From positions 1 to 56,284 of the forward strand of contig DKPL01000003.1 of assembly GCA_002471185.1 (NCBI GenBank): DNA of 56,284 bases, in the 5' to 3' direction. Positions 17,357 to 26,660 of this stretch are shown here, piece by piece. This DNA is from Bacteroides sp. UBA7335 (GTDB taxonomy: Bacteria; Bacteroidota; Bacteroidia; Bacteroidales; Bacteroidaceae). The position numbers were made by a program, and so were the translations under genes. The number at the start of each line of letters is the position of its first letter. The stretch's first letter is position 1. The notes under the pieces are model-generated. The model made no database searches. It was not told the DNA's origin and saw nothing but the letters and a program-made list of their open reading frames with translations.

Positions 17357-18439
17357 TTAGTCGATATTGTCTAAAGTTACCGGCAGCCCCATACGCAACT
17401 GTAAGGTTCCTGAGGTAATGATTGTGTCGCCTATCGCTAGACCTTTTACCACTTGCACCTCTCCCGCAGTGCGAATGCCGGTCGTGATTTCTGCCGGTTC
17501 GGCTTTTCCTGCTTTATACAAGTAGATTATGTCTTTTCCCATTTCGGGAATTATGGCTTGCGAGGGAACTGCAATCGCATCTTTGATTTCTGCTCTTTTC
17601 AGTTGCACACTGGCATAGCGTCCCGGTAGCAATTCTCCGTTGCTATTGGCATATAAGGCACGGATGGGTAGGGTATGAGTGGCGGGATCTATTTTCGACT
17701 CCAAGGCATAGACTTGTGCTGTATAATTTTTTAGCTTACCTTCGATGTTAAAGGTTAGATTGGTTCCTTTTTTTACATCTCCTGCATAGCGTTCGGGTAC
17801 GGCAAACTCCACCTTGAGTGGTGAAATGCGTGTTAGTTTGGCTACTTGTGTACTTGGAGTTGCGTAGGTACCCACACTGATTTGGCGAAGCCCAATCACT
17901 CCTTCGAAAGGTGCCCGAAGTTCGGTGAGTGCAATATTGGCTTTTACTAATTCAATATCAGCATTGAGAGTGGCCAATTCGGTTTGAACCTGTTCGAGCG
18001 CCTCCTGACTTACTGCATCTTTCTTTAGCAAGGCACTTTGTCTATATACTCTATCTTCGGCTAGCTTTAGTTGCGATTCTAGTTTTTGCAGTTGTGCCTG
18101 TAGCGAACGGTCGTTCACTTTAGCCAGTAGCTGTCCTTTTTTTACTAAACTGCCCTCTTCAAAATAGATATCCGTCACCTTGCCGGATGTTTCAAAAGAG
18201 AGATCTACCTCTTCATCGGGCACCAAACTGCCACTAATGAATATTTCGTCAGTTAAAAGTTGGGGTTTTATGATTTGGGCATTTACATTTAATGTACGTT
18301 TGGCATTACTTTTAGGTTTTGCAATTTTATCGGCCGCCTCCAACTCTTTATTCGATTTGGGTAATTGCGAGTAGACAATGCCTCCAATAACTCCTACACC
18401 TATTAAAACAATAATGCTCCACTTCACTCTTTTGTCCAT
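17357..18439 (-). CDS. RND efflux periplasmic adaptor (membrane fusion protein)
   Basis: The adaptor bridges the AcrB-type pump and the TolC duct. I place the start at the ATG at 18439 (MDKRVKWSIIV), which directly opens the N-terminal membrane anchor; an in-frame start at 18478 would add 13 unlikely residues. The 360-residue product shows the barrel-sandwich halves (VDLSFETSGKVTDIYFEEGSLVKKGQ and ELRAPFEGVIGLRQISVGTY), a coiled-coil hairpin between them rich in Leu, Gln and Glu, and a beta-barrel plus membrane-proximal domain. It is the first gene of the adaptor-pump-duct operon and lies about 120 bases downstream of rsgA. Confidence 0.93.
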   Translation of the reverse strand: MDKRVKWSIIVLIGVGVIGGIVYSQLPKSNKELEAADKIAKPKSNAKRTLNVNAQIIKPQLLTDEIFISGSLVPDEEVDLSFETSGKVTDIYFEEGSLVKKGQLLAKVNDRSLQAQLQKLESQLKLAEDRVYRQSALLKKDAVSQEALEQVQTELATLNADIELVKANIALTELRAPFEGVIGLRQISVGTYATPSTQVAKLTRISPLKVEFAVPERYAGDVKKGTNLTFNIEGKLKNYTAQVYALESKIDPATHTLPIRALYANSNGELLPGRYASVQLKRAEIKDAIAVPSQAIIPEMGKDIIYLYKAGKAEPAEITTGIRTAGEVQVVKGLAIGDTIITSGTLQLRMGLPVTLDNID

Positions 18440-18558
18440 GTTTATATTCGCTTTGATGAGAGTCGTGTTTTCAAACAAGACTCTATGTTTTTAATCGTGG
18501 TATTTGATTTAAGACGAAGTAACCGGGCAAAAGTTTAATTCCCTTTTGGTAAAAAAGG

Positions 18559-19491
18559 TTAATGAGCTGCCCGATACTTTCCCTCTTCTTTGTCTTCAAG
18601 CATACTCAAATACGAGTTATATCTTGACTCGCTGATGTGATGTTGCTTCACAGCCTCCAAAACAGCGCATCCCGGTTCGTGACGATGCGTGCAGTTGTTG
18701 TATTTACACTGTTCCGAAGCTTTAAATATTTCAGGGAAGTAGTGTCCTATCTCTTCTACCTCCATGTCGAAAGTTCCGAAGCCTTTGATGCCCGGTGTGT
18801 CAATAATATATCCGCCATCTTCTACAGGAAACATCTCGGAGAAGGTGGTGGTGTGCATCCCTTTTTTATGATAAGATGAAATTTCAGCCGTTTTCACATG
18901 GATGCCTGGCACCAATGCATTAATCAGCGTAGATTTTCCTACTCCGGAGTGTCCCGAAAAAAGAGTGATTTTACCTTTTAATTCATTTTGAATGGTCTCA
19001 ATACCTATTCCTTCTTTAGCCGATACCTTAAAACAAGGGTAGCCAATGTAGGTGTAAAGGCTTATTAAACAGTCCAAATAGCTCAGGTCGTCTTCGTTGT
19101 ATGCATCGATTTTGTTAAAGATAATTTTAACCGGTACTCGATAAGCTTCGGCTGAGGCCAAAAAACGATCGATAAAGGTCGTTGATGTTTCGGGATAGTT
19201 TACCGTGACAACGAGTAGACACTGGTCGAGATTGGCAGCAAGAATATGCGATTGTTTAGAAAGGTTTGACGAACGTCGTACAATGTAGTTCTTGCGCTCT
19301 TCAATGTCCGATATGAAAGCTGTTCCCTCTGCATTCATCACAATTGTCACGCGGTCGCCTACGGCAATAGGATTAGTGCTTTTGATATCTTTCAAGCGAA
19401 AGTTACCCTTGATTTTACAATCAACAATTCGGTCGTCATCGGTTTTTACCTGATACCAACTTCCGGTATTTTTAATCACTAATCCTTTCAT
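18559..19491 (-). CDS. rsgA: Ribosome small-subunit-dependent GTPase A
   Basis: RsgA is a circularly permuted GTPase that checks late 30S assembly. I choose ATG 19491 (MKGLVIKNTGSWYQV), the usual family N terminus; the longer frame adds 17 residues with no support. The 310-residue protein has an N-terminal OB fold, then the permuted G motifs: G4 NKID, then G1 GHSGVGKST (about 180-188), then G3 DTPG. The C-terminal zinc cluster follows as CKYNNCTHRHEPGC. All key residues are present. It follows frr on the same strand, separated by a 145-base gap that contains a long inverted repeat. Confidence 0.96.
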   Translation of the reverse strand: MKGLVIKNTGSWYQVKTDDDRIVDCKIKGNFRLKDIKSTNPIAVGDRVTIVMNAEGTAFISDIEERKNYIVRRSSNLSKQSHILAANLDQCLLVVTVNYPETSTTFIDRFLASAEAYRVPVKIIFNKIDAYNEDDLSYLDCLISLYTYIGYPCFKVSAKEGIGIETIQNELKGKITLFSGHSGVGKSTLINALVPGIHVKTAEISSYHKKGMHTTTFSEMFPVEDGGYIIDTPGIKGFGTFDMEVEEIGHYFPEIFKASEQCKYNNCTHRHEPGCAVLEAVKQHHISESRYNSYLSMLEDKEEGKYRAAH

Positions 19492-19525
19492 AAATGGTGG
19501 TTTTGCAATACTTATATATAAATGA

Positions 19526-19595
19526 CTAAACACGGATTTCACGGTTACACTATCCTAAAGAATAATGTTTTAATGCCCGTGTAATCCGTGTTTAG
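19526..19595. repeat. Inverted repeat between frr and rsgA
   Basis: CTAAACACGGATT (19526-19538) is perfectly complementary to AATCCGTGTTTAG (19583-19595). A second partial copy, CACGGTTACAC, inside the loop can compete for the same GTGTAATCCGTG arm. No T run follows on either strand. It could be an attenuator, an RNA-processing site or a dispersed repeat. Confidence 0.7.
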
Positions 19596-19636
19596 AATGA
19601 TAATAAAAATCGTTATATCTGAGAATGTAATTGAAA

Positions 19637-20197
19637 TTACACAGTCATTATTTCTTTATCTTTTTCGGCAAGCATATCATCAATTTGCTTGATGTACTTA
19701 TCGTGAAGCTTCTGAAGTTTTGCTTCGGCATTCTTTTGCTCATCCTCAGCAAGTCCGTCTTTTACTGCTTTCTTAAGTGTATCAATTGCTTCACGACGTG
19801 CGTTGCGAACACTCACTTTAGCTGTTTCGCTTTCAGCTTTACACTGTTTGGTAAGCTGTTTACGGCGTTCTTCAGTCAATGGAGGGATACCCAAACGAAT
19901 GATTTCTCCATTATTTTCGGGCATGATACCAAGGTCAGAGTCGATAATTGCTTTTTCTATTACACGAAACATGCTCTTATCCCAAGGCTTAATTGTGATG
20001 CTGCGAGCATCCGGAGTAGAAACCGCTGCAACGTTATCAATAGGCACCATGCTACCGTATGAATCAACACGAATACCGTCTAACAAGCGTGTGCTGGCTT
20101 TTCCGGCGCGAATATGAGCAAATGCTTCATCTAAATAGATCATTGCCATATCCATTTTTTCTTGTGCTTCGTTCATGCAAGTCTTTACGTCTACCAT
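19637..20197 (-). CDS. frr: Ribosome recycling factor
   Basis: RRF works with EF-G to split the post-termination ribosome. The 186-residue length is standard. The three-helix bundle and inserted beta domain are recognisable: HIRAGKASTRLLDGIRVDSYGSMVPI near the N-terminal third, and RRKQLTKQCKAESETAKVSVRNARREA near the C-terminal third. There is no signal peptide and the frame is intact. The start is ATG 20197. It is transcribed toward rsgA. Confidence 0.98.
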   Translation of the reverse strand: MVDVKTCMNEAQEKMDMAMIYLDEAFAHIRAGKASTRLLDGIRVDSYGSMVPIDNVAAVSTPDARSITIKPWDKSMFRVIEKAIIDSDLGIMPENNGEIIRLGIPPLTEERRKQLTKQCKAESETAKVSVRNARREAIDTLKKAVKDGLAEDEQKNAEAKLQKLHDKYIKQIDDMLAEKDKEIMTV

Positions 20198-20409
20198 ATT
20201 CTTTTGTTTTATAGATTGCTATGTTATTATATAGAATTAAAAACAAAAATAGAGCATTTGTTTTAAATGACAAAATAAAAATAGTTATATCAATCTTTAC
20301 ATCTCCCACAAAATGCTTTGCTGCTTATTTCTTTCAACGAAAAATCTAAATATGTGAGTACAAAAAGCGAGGTTGTCTAGTCTTATTCTTGTTTATAGAA
20401 ATGAGTATT

Positions 20410-20426
20410 TAGTGTTTATAACACTA
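20410..20426. promoter_or_regulatory. Candidate operator upstream of rhaB
   Basis: TAGTGTT-TAT-AACACTA is a perfect 7-base inverted repeat with a 3-base centre, 27 bases before the rhaB start codon. Its position suits a regulator-binding site for the rhamnose operon. No regulator gene is adjacent, so this is inference. Confidence 0.4.
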
Positions 20427-20452
20427 TGATTATATAACCGAAAGTATCAATA

Positions 20453-21925
20453 ATGAAACACTCTTTTTTTGCGGTAGATTTAGGTGCCACTAGTGGGCGT
20501 ACCATTGTTGCCTCGCTTACTGATAAGGGGCTTGAACTAGAAGAGATCAATCGTTTTCCGAACCACTTGACTGAGGTAGGAGGACATTTTTATTGGGATA
20601 TAAACGAACTTTATCGTCATATTATCGAAGGACTTAAACTTGTAGCGCAACGTCAGTTGCCCATTGCCTCTATCGGTATTGATACTTGGGGAGTCGATTT
20701 TGTCTGCATCGGAAAAGATGGTCACATCCTTCGTCAGCCTTACGCCTATCGTGATCCTCATACGGTGGGAGCGCCCGAAGCATTTTTTGCTCGTGTTCCT
20801 CGCGAAGAGGTTTATCGCACCACCGGTATTCAAGTGATGAACTTCAACTCTCTTTTCCAACTCGATACATTGCGTCGTAATAATGACAGTGCACTCGAGG
20901 CTGCTGATAAAGTTGCCTTTATGCCCGATGCTTTAAGCTATTTGCTCACTGGTAAACTGGTAACCGAATATACCATTGCTAGTACTTCGCAGCTGGTGAA
21001 TGCTAAGACTAAAGCGTTGGCTCCTGAGCTACTTAAAGCGGTAGGACTGACCGAAGGTAATTTTGGAGAGTTTGTATTTCCCGGACATCATATTGGTACA
21101 CTTACCCAAGAGGTGCAACGCATGACCGGTCTTGGGGCCATTCCGGTAGTTGCCGTAGCCGGACACGACACCGCATCGGCAGTTGCAGCCGTACCTGCTC
21201 TAGATAAGCACTTTGCTTATTTGAGTAGCGGCACTTGGTCGCTTTTAGGAATCGAAACCGAAGCACCCGTCATAACACAAGACACTGAACGATTAAACTT
21301 TACCAATGAAGGTGGAGTAGGTGGTACCATCCGTTTGTTGAAGAACGTTTGCGGCATGTGGCTGTTAGAACGTTGTCGCGAAGGTTGGGGCGAAACAACT
21401 TATCCTGAGTTGATTGCTGAAACTGAAGCGTGTGAACCTTTCCGCAGTTTAATCAACCCCGATGATAAAATTTTTGCCAATCCTGCCTCGATGGAGAAAG
21501 CCATCTGTGAATATTGCGAATCAACCGGACAACCTGCACCCGAAACTCGCGGACAATTTACACGTTGCATCTTTGAAAGCTTGGCGCTTAGATACCGTCA
21601 AGTCATTGAAGACCTGCAAGCTCTTTCGCCCAACACGGTCGAAACGTTGAACATTATCGGCGGGGGAAGCCGCAATGCTTTGCTCAATCAATTTACTGCC
21701 GATGCCACTCACTTGAAAGTGGTAGCCGGTCCGTCAGAGGCTACAGCCATTGGTAATGTGATGATTCAAGCAATGGCTGCCGGTGTGGTAGCCAACATCG
21801 AACAAATGAGAAAACTAATTTATAAATCGGTACCTACGCAAACCTATTTACCTGCGCAAACTACCGATTGGGATATTGCATATATACATTTTAAAAGATA
21901 TTGTCATGAAAGAAGAACTAATTAA
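20453..21925 (+). CDS. rhaB: Rhamnulokinase
   Basis: RhaB phosphorylates L-rhamnulose at O-1, the second step of L-rhamnose breakdown. The 490-residue protein is a FGGY-type kinase: FFAVDLGATSGRTIVA at the N terminus (phosphate-binding loop 1), IGIDTWGVDFV, the GHDTASAVAAVP catalytic segment in the middle, and NIIGGGSRNALLNQ adenosine-binding motif near the C terminus. The gene leads the rhaB-rhaA-rhaT-rhaD operon and its end overlaps rhaA by 20 bases, implying coupled translation. Confidence 0.97.
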   Translation: MKHSFFAVDLGATSGRTIVASLTDKGLELEEINRFPNHLTEVGGHFYWDINELYRHIIEGLKLVAQRQLPIASIGIDTWGVDFVCIGKDGHILRQPYAYRDPHTVGAPEAFFARVPREEVYRTTGIQVMNFNSLFQLDTLRRNNDSALEAADKVAFMPDALSYLLTGKLVTEYTIASTSQLVNAKTKALAPELLKAVGLTEGNFGEFVFPGHHIGTLTQEVQRMTGLGAIPVVAVAGHDTASAVAAVPALDKHFAYLSSGTWSLLGIETEAPVITQDTERLNFTNEGGVGGTIRLLKNVCGMWLLERCREGWGETTYPELIAETEACEPFRSLINPDDKIFANPASMEKAICEYCESTGQPAPETRGQFTRCIFESLALRYRQVIEDLQALSPNTVETLNIIGGGSRNALLNQFTADATHLKVVAGPSEATAIGNVMIQAMAAGVVANIEQMRKLIYKSVPTQTYLPAQTTDWDIAYIHFKRYCHERRTN

Positions 21926-23156
21926 AAAAGCGTATGATATTGCGGTAGAACGCTATGCCGCTGTGGGAGTTGATGTGGAAAAAGCATTAGAGAAACTTCA
22001 ACAAGTTGCGTTGTCATTGCATTGCTGGCAAGCTGACGATGTGGCTGGTTTCGAATCAAAAGGCTCATTGTCGGGAGGTATTCAAGCTACGGGTAACTAT
22101 CCGGGCAAAGCACGCAATATGGAAGAGCTTCGTGCCGATATCTTAAAGGCTGCAAGTTACATTCCGGGACAACATCGCTTGAACCTTCATGCCATTTATG
22201 GAGATTTTGGTGGTCAGTTTGTTGACCGCGATGAAATTGAGCCAAAACACTTTACTAGCTGGATGGAATGGGCTAAAGAGCACAACATGAAGCTTGATTT
22301 CAACTCATCTTCTTTCTCGCACGCTAAGAGTGGCGATCTTTCGCTTTCAAATCCCGATGAGTCTATTCGTCAGTTCTGGATTGAACACACTAAGCGCTGT
22401 CGTAACATCGCCAACGAAATGGGTAAGTTCCAAAACGACCCTTGTATCATGAACCTTTGGGTACACGATGGTAGCAAAGATCAAACAGTAAATCGCATGA
22501 AGTATCGTGAGTTGTTGAAAGACTCATTGGATCAAATTTTTGCGGTAGATTATAAAGACATGAAAGACTGTATCGAATCGAAAGTATTCGGAATTGGTCT
22601 TGAAAGCTATACAGTAGGTTCAAACGATTTCTATATCGGTTATGGAGTAAGTCGCCAAAAGATAGTAACTTTAGATACCGGTCACTTCCATCCTACTGAA
22701 AGCGTAGCTGATAAAATCTCTTCTTTATTGCTTTACATTCCCGAAATTATGCTTCATGTTAGTCGTCCTATTCGTTGGGATAGCGACCACGTGACTATAA
22801 TGAACGATGACACACTAGAGTTGGCAAAAGAGATTGTACGCTGCGACGCATTAGACCGTGTACATATTGGTCTTGACTACTTTGATGCAAGTATCAACCG
22901 CATCGGTGCTTATGTAGTAGGTAGCCGTGCTACTCAGAAGTGCATGATGCAAGCATTGCTTGAGCCACTGGCATTGCTTCGCAAGTATGAAGCTAACGGT
23001 CAATATTTCGAAAGATTGGCTTTGCTTGAAGAGTCTAAATCTCTTCCTTGGAATGCAGTATGGGATATGTTCTGTTTAAGAAATAACGTTCCTGTGGGCG
23101 AAAGCTTCATCGCTGATATTCAGAAATACGAAACTGAAGTTACTTCAAAACGATAA
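21906..23156 (+). CDS. rhaA: L-rhamnose isomerase
   Basis: RhaA converts L-rhamnose to L-rhamnulose using divalent metal in a TIM barrel. ATG 21906 (MKEELIKKAY) gives the normal family N terminus and a 416-residue chain; an in-frame ATG at 21876 would lengthen the overlap with rhaB without support. Conserved segments include LHAIYGDFGGQFVDRDEIEPKHF, NLWVHDGSKD, the metal-site LDTGHFHPTE and WDSDHVTIMNDD. It begins 20 bases before the end of rhaB. Confidence 0.97.
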   Translation: MKEELIKKAYDIAVERYAAVGVDVEKALEKLQQVALSLHCWQADDVAGFESKGSLSGGIQATGNYPGKARNMEELRADILKAASYIPGQHRLNLHAIYGDFGGQFVDRDEIEPKHFTSWMEWAKEHNMKLDFNSSSFSHAKSGDLSLSNPDESIRQFWIEHTKRCRNIANEMGKFQNDPCIMNLWVHDGSKDQTVNRMKYRELLKDSLDQIFAVDYKDMKDCIESKVFGIGLESYTVGSNDFYIGYGVSRQKIVTLDTGHFHPTESVADKISSLLLYIPEIMLHVSRPIRWDSDHVTIMNDDTLELAKEIVRCDALDRVHIGLDYFDASINRIGAYVVGSRATQKCMMQALLEPLALLRKYEANGQYFERLALLEESKSLPWNAVWDMFCLRNNVPVGESFIADIQKYETEVTSKR

Positions 23157-23192
23157 CGAATCAACAGATAATCAAACAACAAGATAAGAACC

Positions 23193-24224
23193 ATGAACAC
23201 ACTGTTAGGACTTATAATCATTGCAATCGGTAGTTTCGGGCAGAGTAGCTCGTATGTTCCCATCAACAAGGTGAAAAACTGGTCGTGGGAGAATTTTTGG
23301 TTAACTCAAGGTGTCTTTGCCTGGTTGGTATTTCCATTTTTAGGTGCCTTATTGGCTGTTCCTACTGGTGGTAGCTTAATTGATTTATGGGGTGCAGGTG
23401 GTGCGCTTGGTTCTATCATTTATGGTGTACTTTGGGGAATTGGTGGGTTAACCTTTGGCTTAAGTATGCGCTATCTTGGAGTAGCGTTGGGACAAAGCAT
23501 CGCCTTGGGCACTTGCTCGGCATTTGGTACCTTGTTTCCTGCTCTTTTTGCAGGCGACAACTTGTTAGAAGGCGAGGGGCTGATGCTACTTATTGGTGTC
23601 TGTGTTACTTTGGCGGGTATTGCCATCATCGGTTATGCCGGTAGCCTCCGTTCTAAGAACATGACCGACGAAGAGAAGAAAGCGGCAGTCAAAGATTTTG
23701 CATTGACAAAAGGACTTGCGGTAGCTTTGTTGGCGGGTGTGATGAGTGCTTGTTTTGCCTTGGGATTGGCATCGGGGGCTCCTATCAAAGAAATGGCTTT
23801 GGCTAGTGGTGTCGATCCTCTCTTTGCCGGATTGCCTATTGTGTTTTTGGTTACTATGGGTGGTTTTTTTACCAATGCTGCTTACTGTATTCAACAAAAC
23901 ATTAAGAACAAAACCGGAAAGGAATATTTGTCAATCACCGGTAAGCAATTTGCCAACAATGTATTGTTTTGCGCTTTAGCCGGTGTGCTTTGGTACTCGC
24001 AATTTTTCGGATTAGAGATGGGAAAGAGCTTCCTAGTAGATAACCCACTATTATTGGCTTTCTCGTGGAGCATCCTAATGTCATTGAATGTAACATTCAG
24101 TAATGTGTGGGGCATCATCTTGAAAGAGTGGAAAGGAGTTGGTATGAGCACCATTACCGTTTTGGTACTAGGCTTGTTTGTGCTTATCTCTTCTATTATC
24201 TTGGTGGCTATGTCGCAAATCTAA
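23193..24224 (+). CDS. rhaT: L-rhamnose/proton symporter RhaT
   Basis: RhaT is a ten-helix inner-membrane carrier that imports L-rhamnose with protons. The 343-residue protein is hydrophobic throughout, starting with GLIIIAIGSFGQSSSYVPI. It shows RhaT-typical segments such as NFWLTQGVFAWLVFPF, GGLTFGLSMRYLGVALGQS and GIILKEWKGV near the C terminus. It lies 36 bases after rhaA, within the rhamnose operon, which supports the substrate assignment. Confidence 0.96.
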   Translation: MNTLLGLIIIAIGSFGQSSSYVPINKVKNWSWENFWLTQGVFAWLVFPFLGALLAVPTGGSLIDLWGAGGALGSIIYGVLWGIGGLTFGLSMRYLGVALGQSIALGTCSAFGTLFPALFAGDNLLEGEGLMLLIGVCVTLAGIAIIGYAGSLRSKNMTDEEKKAAVKDFALTKGLAVALLAGVMSACFALGLASGAPIKEMALASGVDPLFAGLPIVFLVTMGGFFTNAAYCIQQNIKNKTGKEYLSITGKQFANNVLFCALAGVLWYSQFFGLEMGKSFLVDNPLLLAFSWSILMSLNVTFSNVWGIILKEWKGVGMSTITVLVLGLFVLISSIILVAMSQI

Positions 24225-24275
24225 CCGCCTCAATTTACCTATTACTATTTATTCTAAATCATATCAATAAGAACA

Positions 24276-25085
24276 ATGAAATCAATTTTAGATAATCGTC
24301 CCGGATTGGCAAAAGAGGTTGGTCGCATTGCCGAAGTGGCAGGCTACCTATGGCAAAAAGGCTGGGCCGAACGCAACGGTGGAAACATTGTTGTAAACGT
24401 TACTGAGTATATCGATGATGAAATAGCAGCAATGCCTGCTATTGGCGAAGCAAAACCTATTGGGGCTACTCTTCCTCACATAAAAGGTTGCTATTTCTAC
24501 TGCAAAGGAACCAACAAACGCATGCGCGACTTGGCTCGCTGGCCAATGGAGAATGGCTCTATCATTCGTATTCTTGACGACTGTGCCAGTTATGTGATTA
24601 TTGCAGATGAACCGGTGGCACCCACTTCTGAGTTGCCTTCACACTTGAGTGTTCACAACGATTTAATTGGCAAAGGATCTCCTTACAAGGCATCTGTGCA
24701 TACACATCCTATTGAACTAATCGCCATGTCTCATTGCAACAAGTTCTTAGAAAAAGATGTAGCTACCAACTTGTTGTGGAGCATGATTCCTGAAACTAAA
24801 GCTTTCTGTCCACGCGGTTTAGGTATTATTCCTTACGAACTACCTAGCTCGGTGGCCCTAGCAGGATCAACACTAAGCGAGTTGGAAGATTATGACGTAG
24901 TGCTGTGGGAGAAACATGGAGTGTTTGCAGTCGATACAGATGCTATGCAAGCTTTCGATCAGATTGATGTGCTTAATAAATCGGCATTGATTTATATTGC
25001 TGCCAAAAACATGGGTTTTGAGCCTGATGGTATGAGCCAAGAACAGATGAAAGAAATGAGTGTAGCTTTCAATTTACCTAAGTAA
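24276..25085 (+). CDS. rhaD: Rhamnulose-1-phosphate aldolase
   Basis: RhaD cleaves L-rhamnulose-1-phosphate to dihydroxyacetone phosphate and L-lactaldehyde. It is a zinc-dependent class II aldolase of the AraD/FucA fold. The 269-residue protein shows the zinc-site pair HTH at 142-144 (in SVHTHPIEL), a catalytic acidic residue region near residues 115-125 and the later WEKHGVF segment with a third zinc His. It is last in the operon and is followed by a clear terminator. Confidence 0.96.
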   Translation: MKSILDNRPGLAKEVGRIAEVAGYLWQKGWAERNGGNIVVNVTEYIDDEIAAMPAIGEAKPIGATLPHIKGCYFYCKGTNKRMRDLARWPMENGSIIRILDDCASYVIIADEPVAPTSELPSHLSVHNDLIGKGSPYKASVHTHPIELIAMSHCNKFLEKDVATNLLWSMIPETKAFCPRGLGIIPYELPSSVALAGSTLSELEDYDVVLWEKHGVFAVDTDAMQAFDQIDVLNKSALIYIAAKNMGFEPDGMSQEQMKEMSVAFNLPK

Positions 25086-25119
25086 AAGGGGCTATAAACC
25101 AATCATAATAATGTGTAAG

Positions 25120-25153
25120 AGGAGTTTATCAACCGTTGATAGACTCCTTTTTT
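25120..25153 (+). terminator. Terminator of the rhamnose operon
   Basis: AGGAGTTTATCAA (25120-25132) pairs with TTGATAGACTCCT (25136-25148), one mismatch inside the stem, and runs into a T tract (25147-25153). Confidence 0.9.
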
Positions 25154-25268
25154 ATGTAGAGATTAAAACCTTATTTTTATTTCTTGTTGTTTATTCAAAA
25201 CCATGATGGAATGTTTTTGTTATTATATCATTAAATGATATGAAATTCTAACTAAACAATAACTAATT

Positions 25269-26240
25269 ATGGAACGAACAAGAAATAGAAAATCCATCTT
25301 TGCCGTGATGTTGCTTTGTGCATTGGCACTAACAGGATGCGTGAAAAACTATTATTATGAATGTGATGGATCGGGCGATGACTCCTCTGGCGGAGGTGGA
25401 ACAAACGCTCAAGAGTATGCAGTTAAGTTTCGAGCAAATGTTAACCAAGAAAGTAATGCTATTGTAAGAGCAGGAACTTCTACACCATTGCAACAAAACA
25501 GATATGTTACAGTGTACTCATTTATTTATCAAGATGATAACTTAGCAGAATTGTCTGATTATCATACTGTTCAAAGTGGTATATTGTCTCCGGTAACTGG
25601 TGATGGTCTTTATCTTCCTTCTGCTAATTATGATTTTTATGCTTTGACTATTGGTAATAAACCTATTTATGCTCCTACGGTTTATGACTATCAAACCGGT
25701 ATGGTAAGTGGTTTGAGTAATGGACTTGATTATTTGAGCTGTGTGATAGAAAAACAAACCATAAGTGGTCCTACTTCACTCAACTTAACATTCAACCATA
25801 TGGCTTCGCAGTTGAAAGTTATTGTTGAATCGGGTGCATCAACTACTGTTGTCGACTCTATTGTTGATGCCACTATTACTCCTCCGGTGGCAAGTTCTGC
25901 ATCTATTTTCTTGTATACAGGTACAATATTAAGTGCTACATCTTTATCTACACAGCCATTATCTATGGCTATTACCGATTCGTTGTGTCAGCAAATCTTG
26001 TTACCTTTAAAATATTCTGGCAATCTTACTATGGATTTTGCTGCATACGTTAACGGATCAACTACTCCTGTCAATTATTCGGTAGCCATTCCGTTGGTCA
26101 ATGGTATGTTGAAATCGGGTTCATCATACGAATATAAAGTATTGATTAACGAAAGTAAAGTAGATATAGCCACTGCATCGGTCAACCCTTGGACAGAAGT
26201 TGACGAAACCGGTACACCACTCAATCCAACCCCCTTATAA
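25269..26240 (+). CDS. Fimbrillin-family (Mfa/FimB-like) surface lipoprotein
   Basis: The 323-residue product has a lipoprotein signal ending ALTGC (Cys24). An acidic and Gly/Ser-rich tether follows, and then a beta-rich body. The segment LNLTFNHMASQLKVIVES, and the C-terminal end of the form YEYKVLINESKVDIATASVNPW, are hallmarks of Bacteroidales fimbrillin-like proteins. Members form or anchor short surface fimbriae and are made as lipoproteins processed by a gingipain-like protease. No other fimbrial genes flank it, so it could be an orphan pilin or surface adhesin. It ends at a strong bidirectional terminator. Confidence 0.8.
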   Translation: MERTRNRKSIFAVMLLCALALTGCVKNYYYECDGSGDDSSGGGGTNAQEYAVKFRANVNQESNAIVRAGTSTPLQQNRYVTVYSFIYQDDNLAELSDYHTVQSGILSPVTGDGLYLPSANYDFYALTIGNKPIYAPTVYDYQTGMVSGLSNGLDYLSCVIEKQTISGPTSLNLTFNHMASQLKVIVESGASTTVVDSIVDATITPPVASSASIFLYTGTILSATSLSTQPLSMAITDSLCQQILLPLKYSGNLTMDFAAYVNGSTTPVNYSVAIPLVNGMLKSGSSYEYKVLINESKVDIATASVNPWTEVDETGTPLNPTPL

Positions 26241-26260
26241 AACATGGGGTTTGAAAATAG

Positions 26261-26309
26261 AAAAAGCAATCCTCTTGTGCATCATTACAGCACAAGAGGA
26301 TTGCTTTTT
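26261..26309. terminator. Strong bidirectional terminator
   Basis: AAAAAGCAATCCTCTTGTGC (26261-26280) is perfectly complementary to 26290-26309 across a 9-base loop, with A and T ends on both strands. Two genes converge here. Confidence 0.95.
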
Positions 26310-26333
26310 ATTTATGCTAAGTCGCTTTTTCTT

Positions 26334-26660
26334 TTACTCTAATGAGATCACTTTTTTGATGCCCAATATCAATAACACTACTACTGCAATAATAATTGAT
26401 TTAGGATTGGTATACAAGTCGCTTGATTGCGCAATCGATACAAAAATATCGCGGAAGATATAAATCAGTCCTAAGAACCCATCATACATAATGAAGAGTA
26501 CAAATGCCAAAAGTGTAATAATCAGGGTGCAGATTTTAAATGCAACTCTTCTCTCTTTAGGTAAGCTTTGCATTACTTTGCGACTGAATCCTCGGTCGGC
26601 TATCTCTTTCTTGTTGTCTTCAAAAAAGTGACGAATCATTTTATCATCTGTTTCCATCAT
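26334..26660 (-). CDS. DUF5056-type membrane protein, sigma-operon partner
   Basis: The 108-residue protein (two adjacent ATG codons; the second at 26657 is equally possible) has a soluble charged N-terminal 35 residues (DDKMIRHFFEDNKKEIADRGFSRKVMQSLP), followed by two or three hydrophobic helices. A short cytoplasmic segment leading to membrane helices fits the Bacteroidales DUF5056 family. It overlaps the end of the ECF sigma gene by 17 bases, so the two are translationally linked. That makes it a candidate anti-sigma or sensor partner, but no zinc-binding HxxxCxxC motif is present. The role is inference. Confidence 0.8.
   Translation of the reverse strand: MMETDDKMIRHFFEDNKKEIADRGFSRKVMQSLPKERRVAFKICTLIITLLAFVLFIMYDGFLGLIYIFRDIFVSIAQSSDLYTNPKSIIIAVVVLLILGIKKVISLE

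Noticed and set aside
12949..18439. Treating the first RND system as a metal exporter
   Set aside because: The pump shows the AcrB-like VVDDAIVMTEN motif and none of the three components is rich in His or Cys, unlike the system at 29.7-35.8 kb.
19631..20062. Plus-strand ORF of 143 residues, Phe/Cys-rich, opposite frr
   Set aside because: It is the reverse frame of ribosome recycling factor; the composition reflects antisense codons only.
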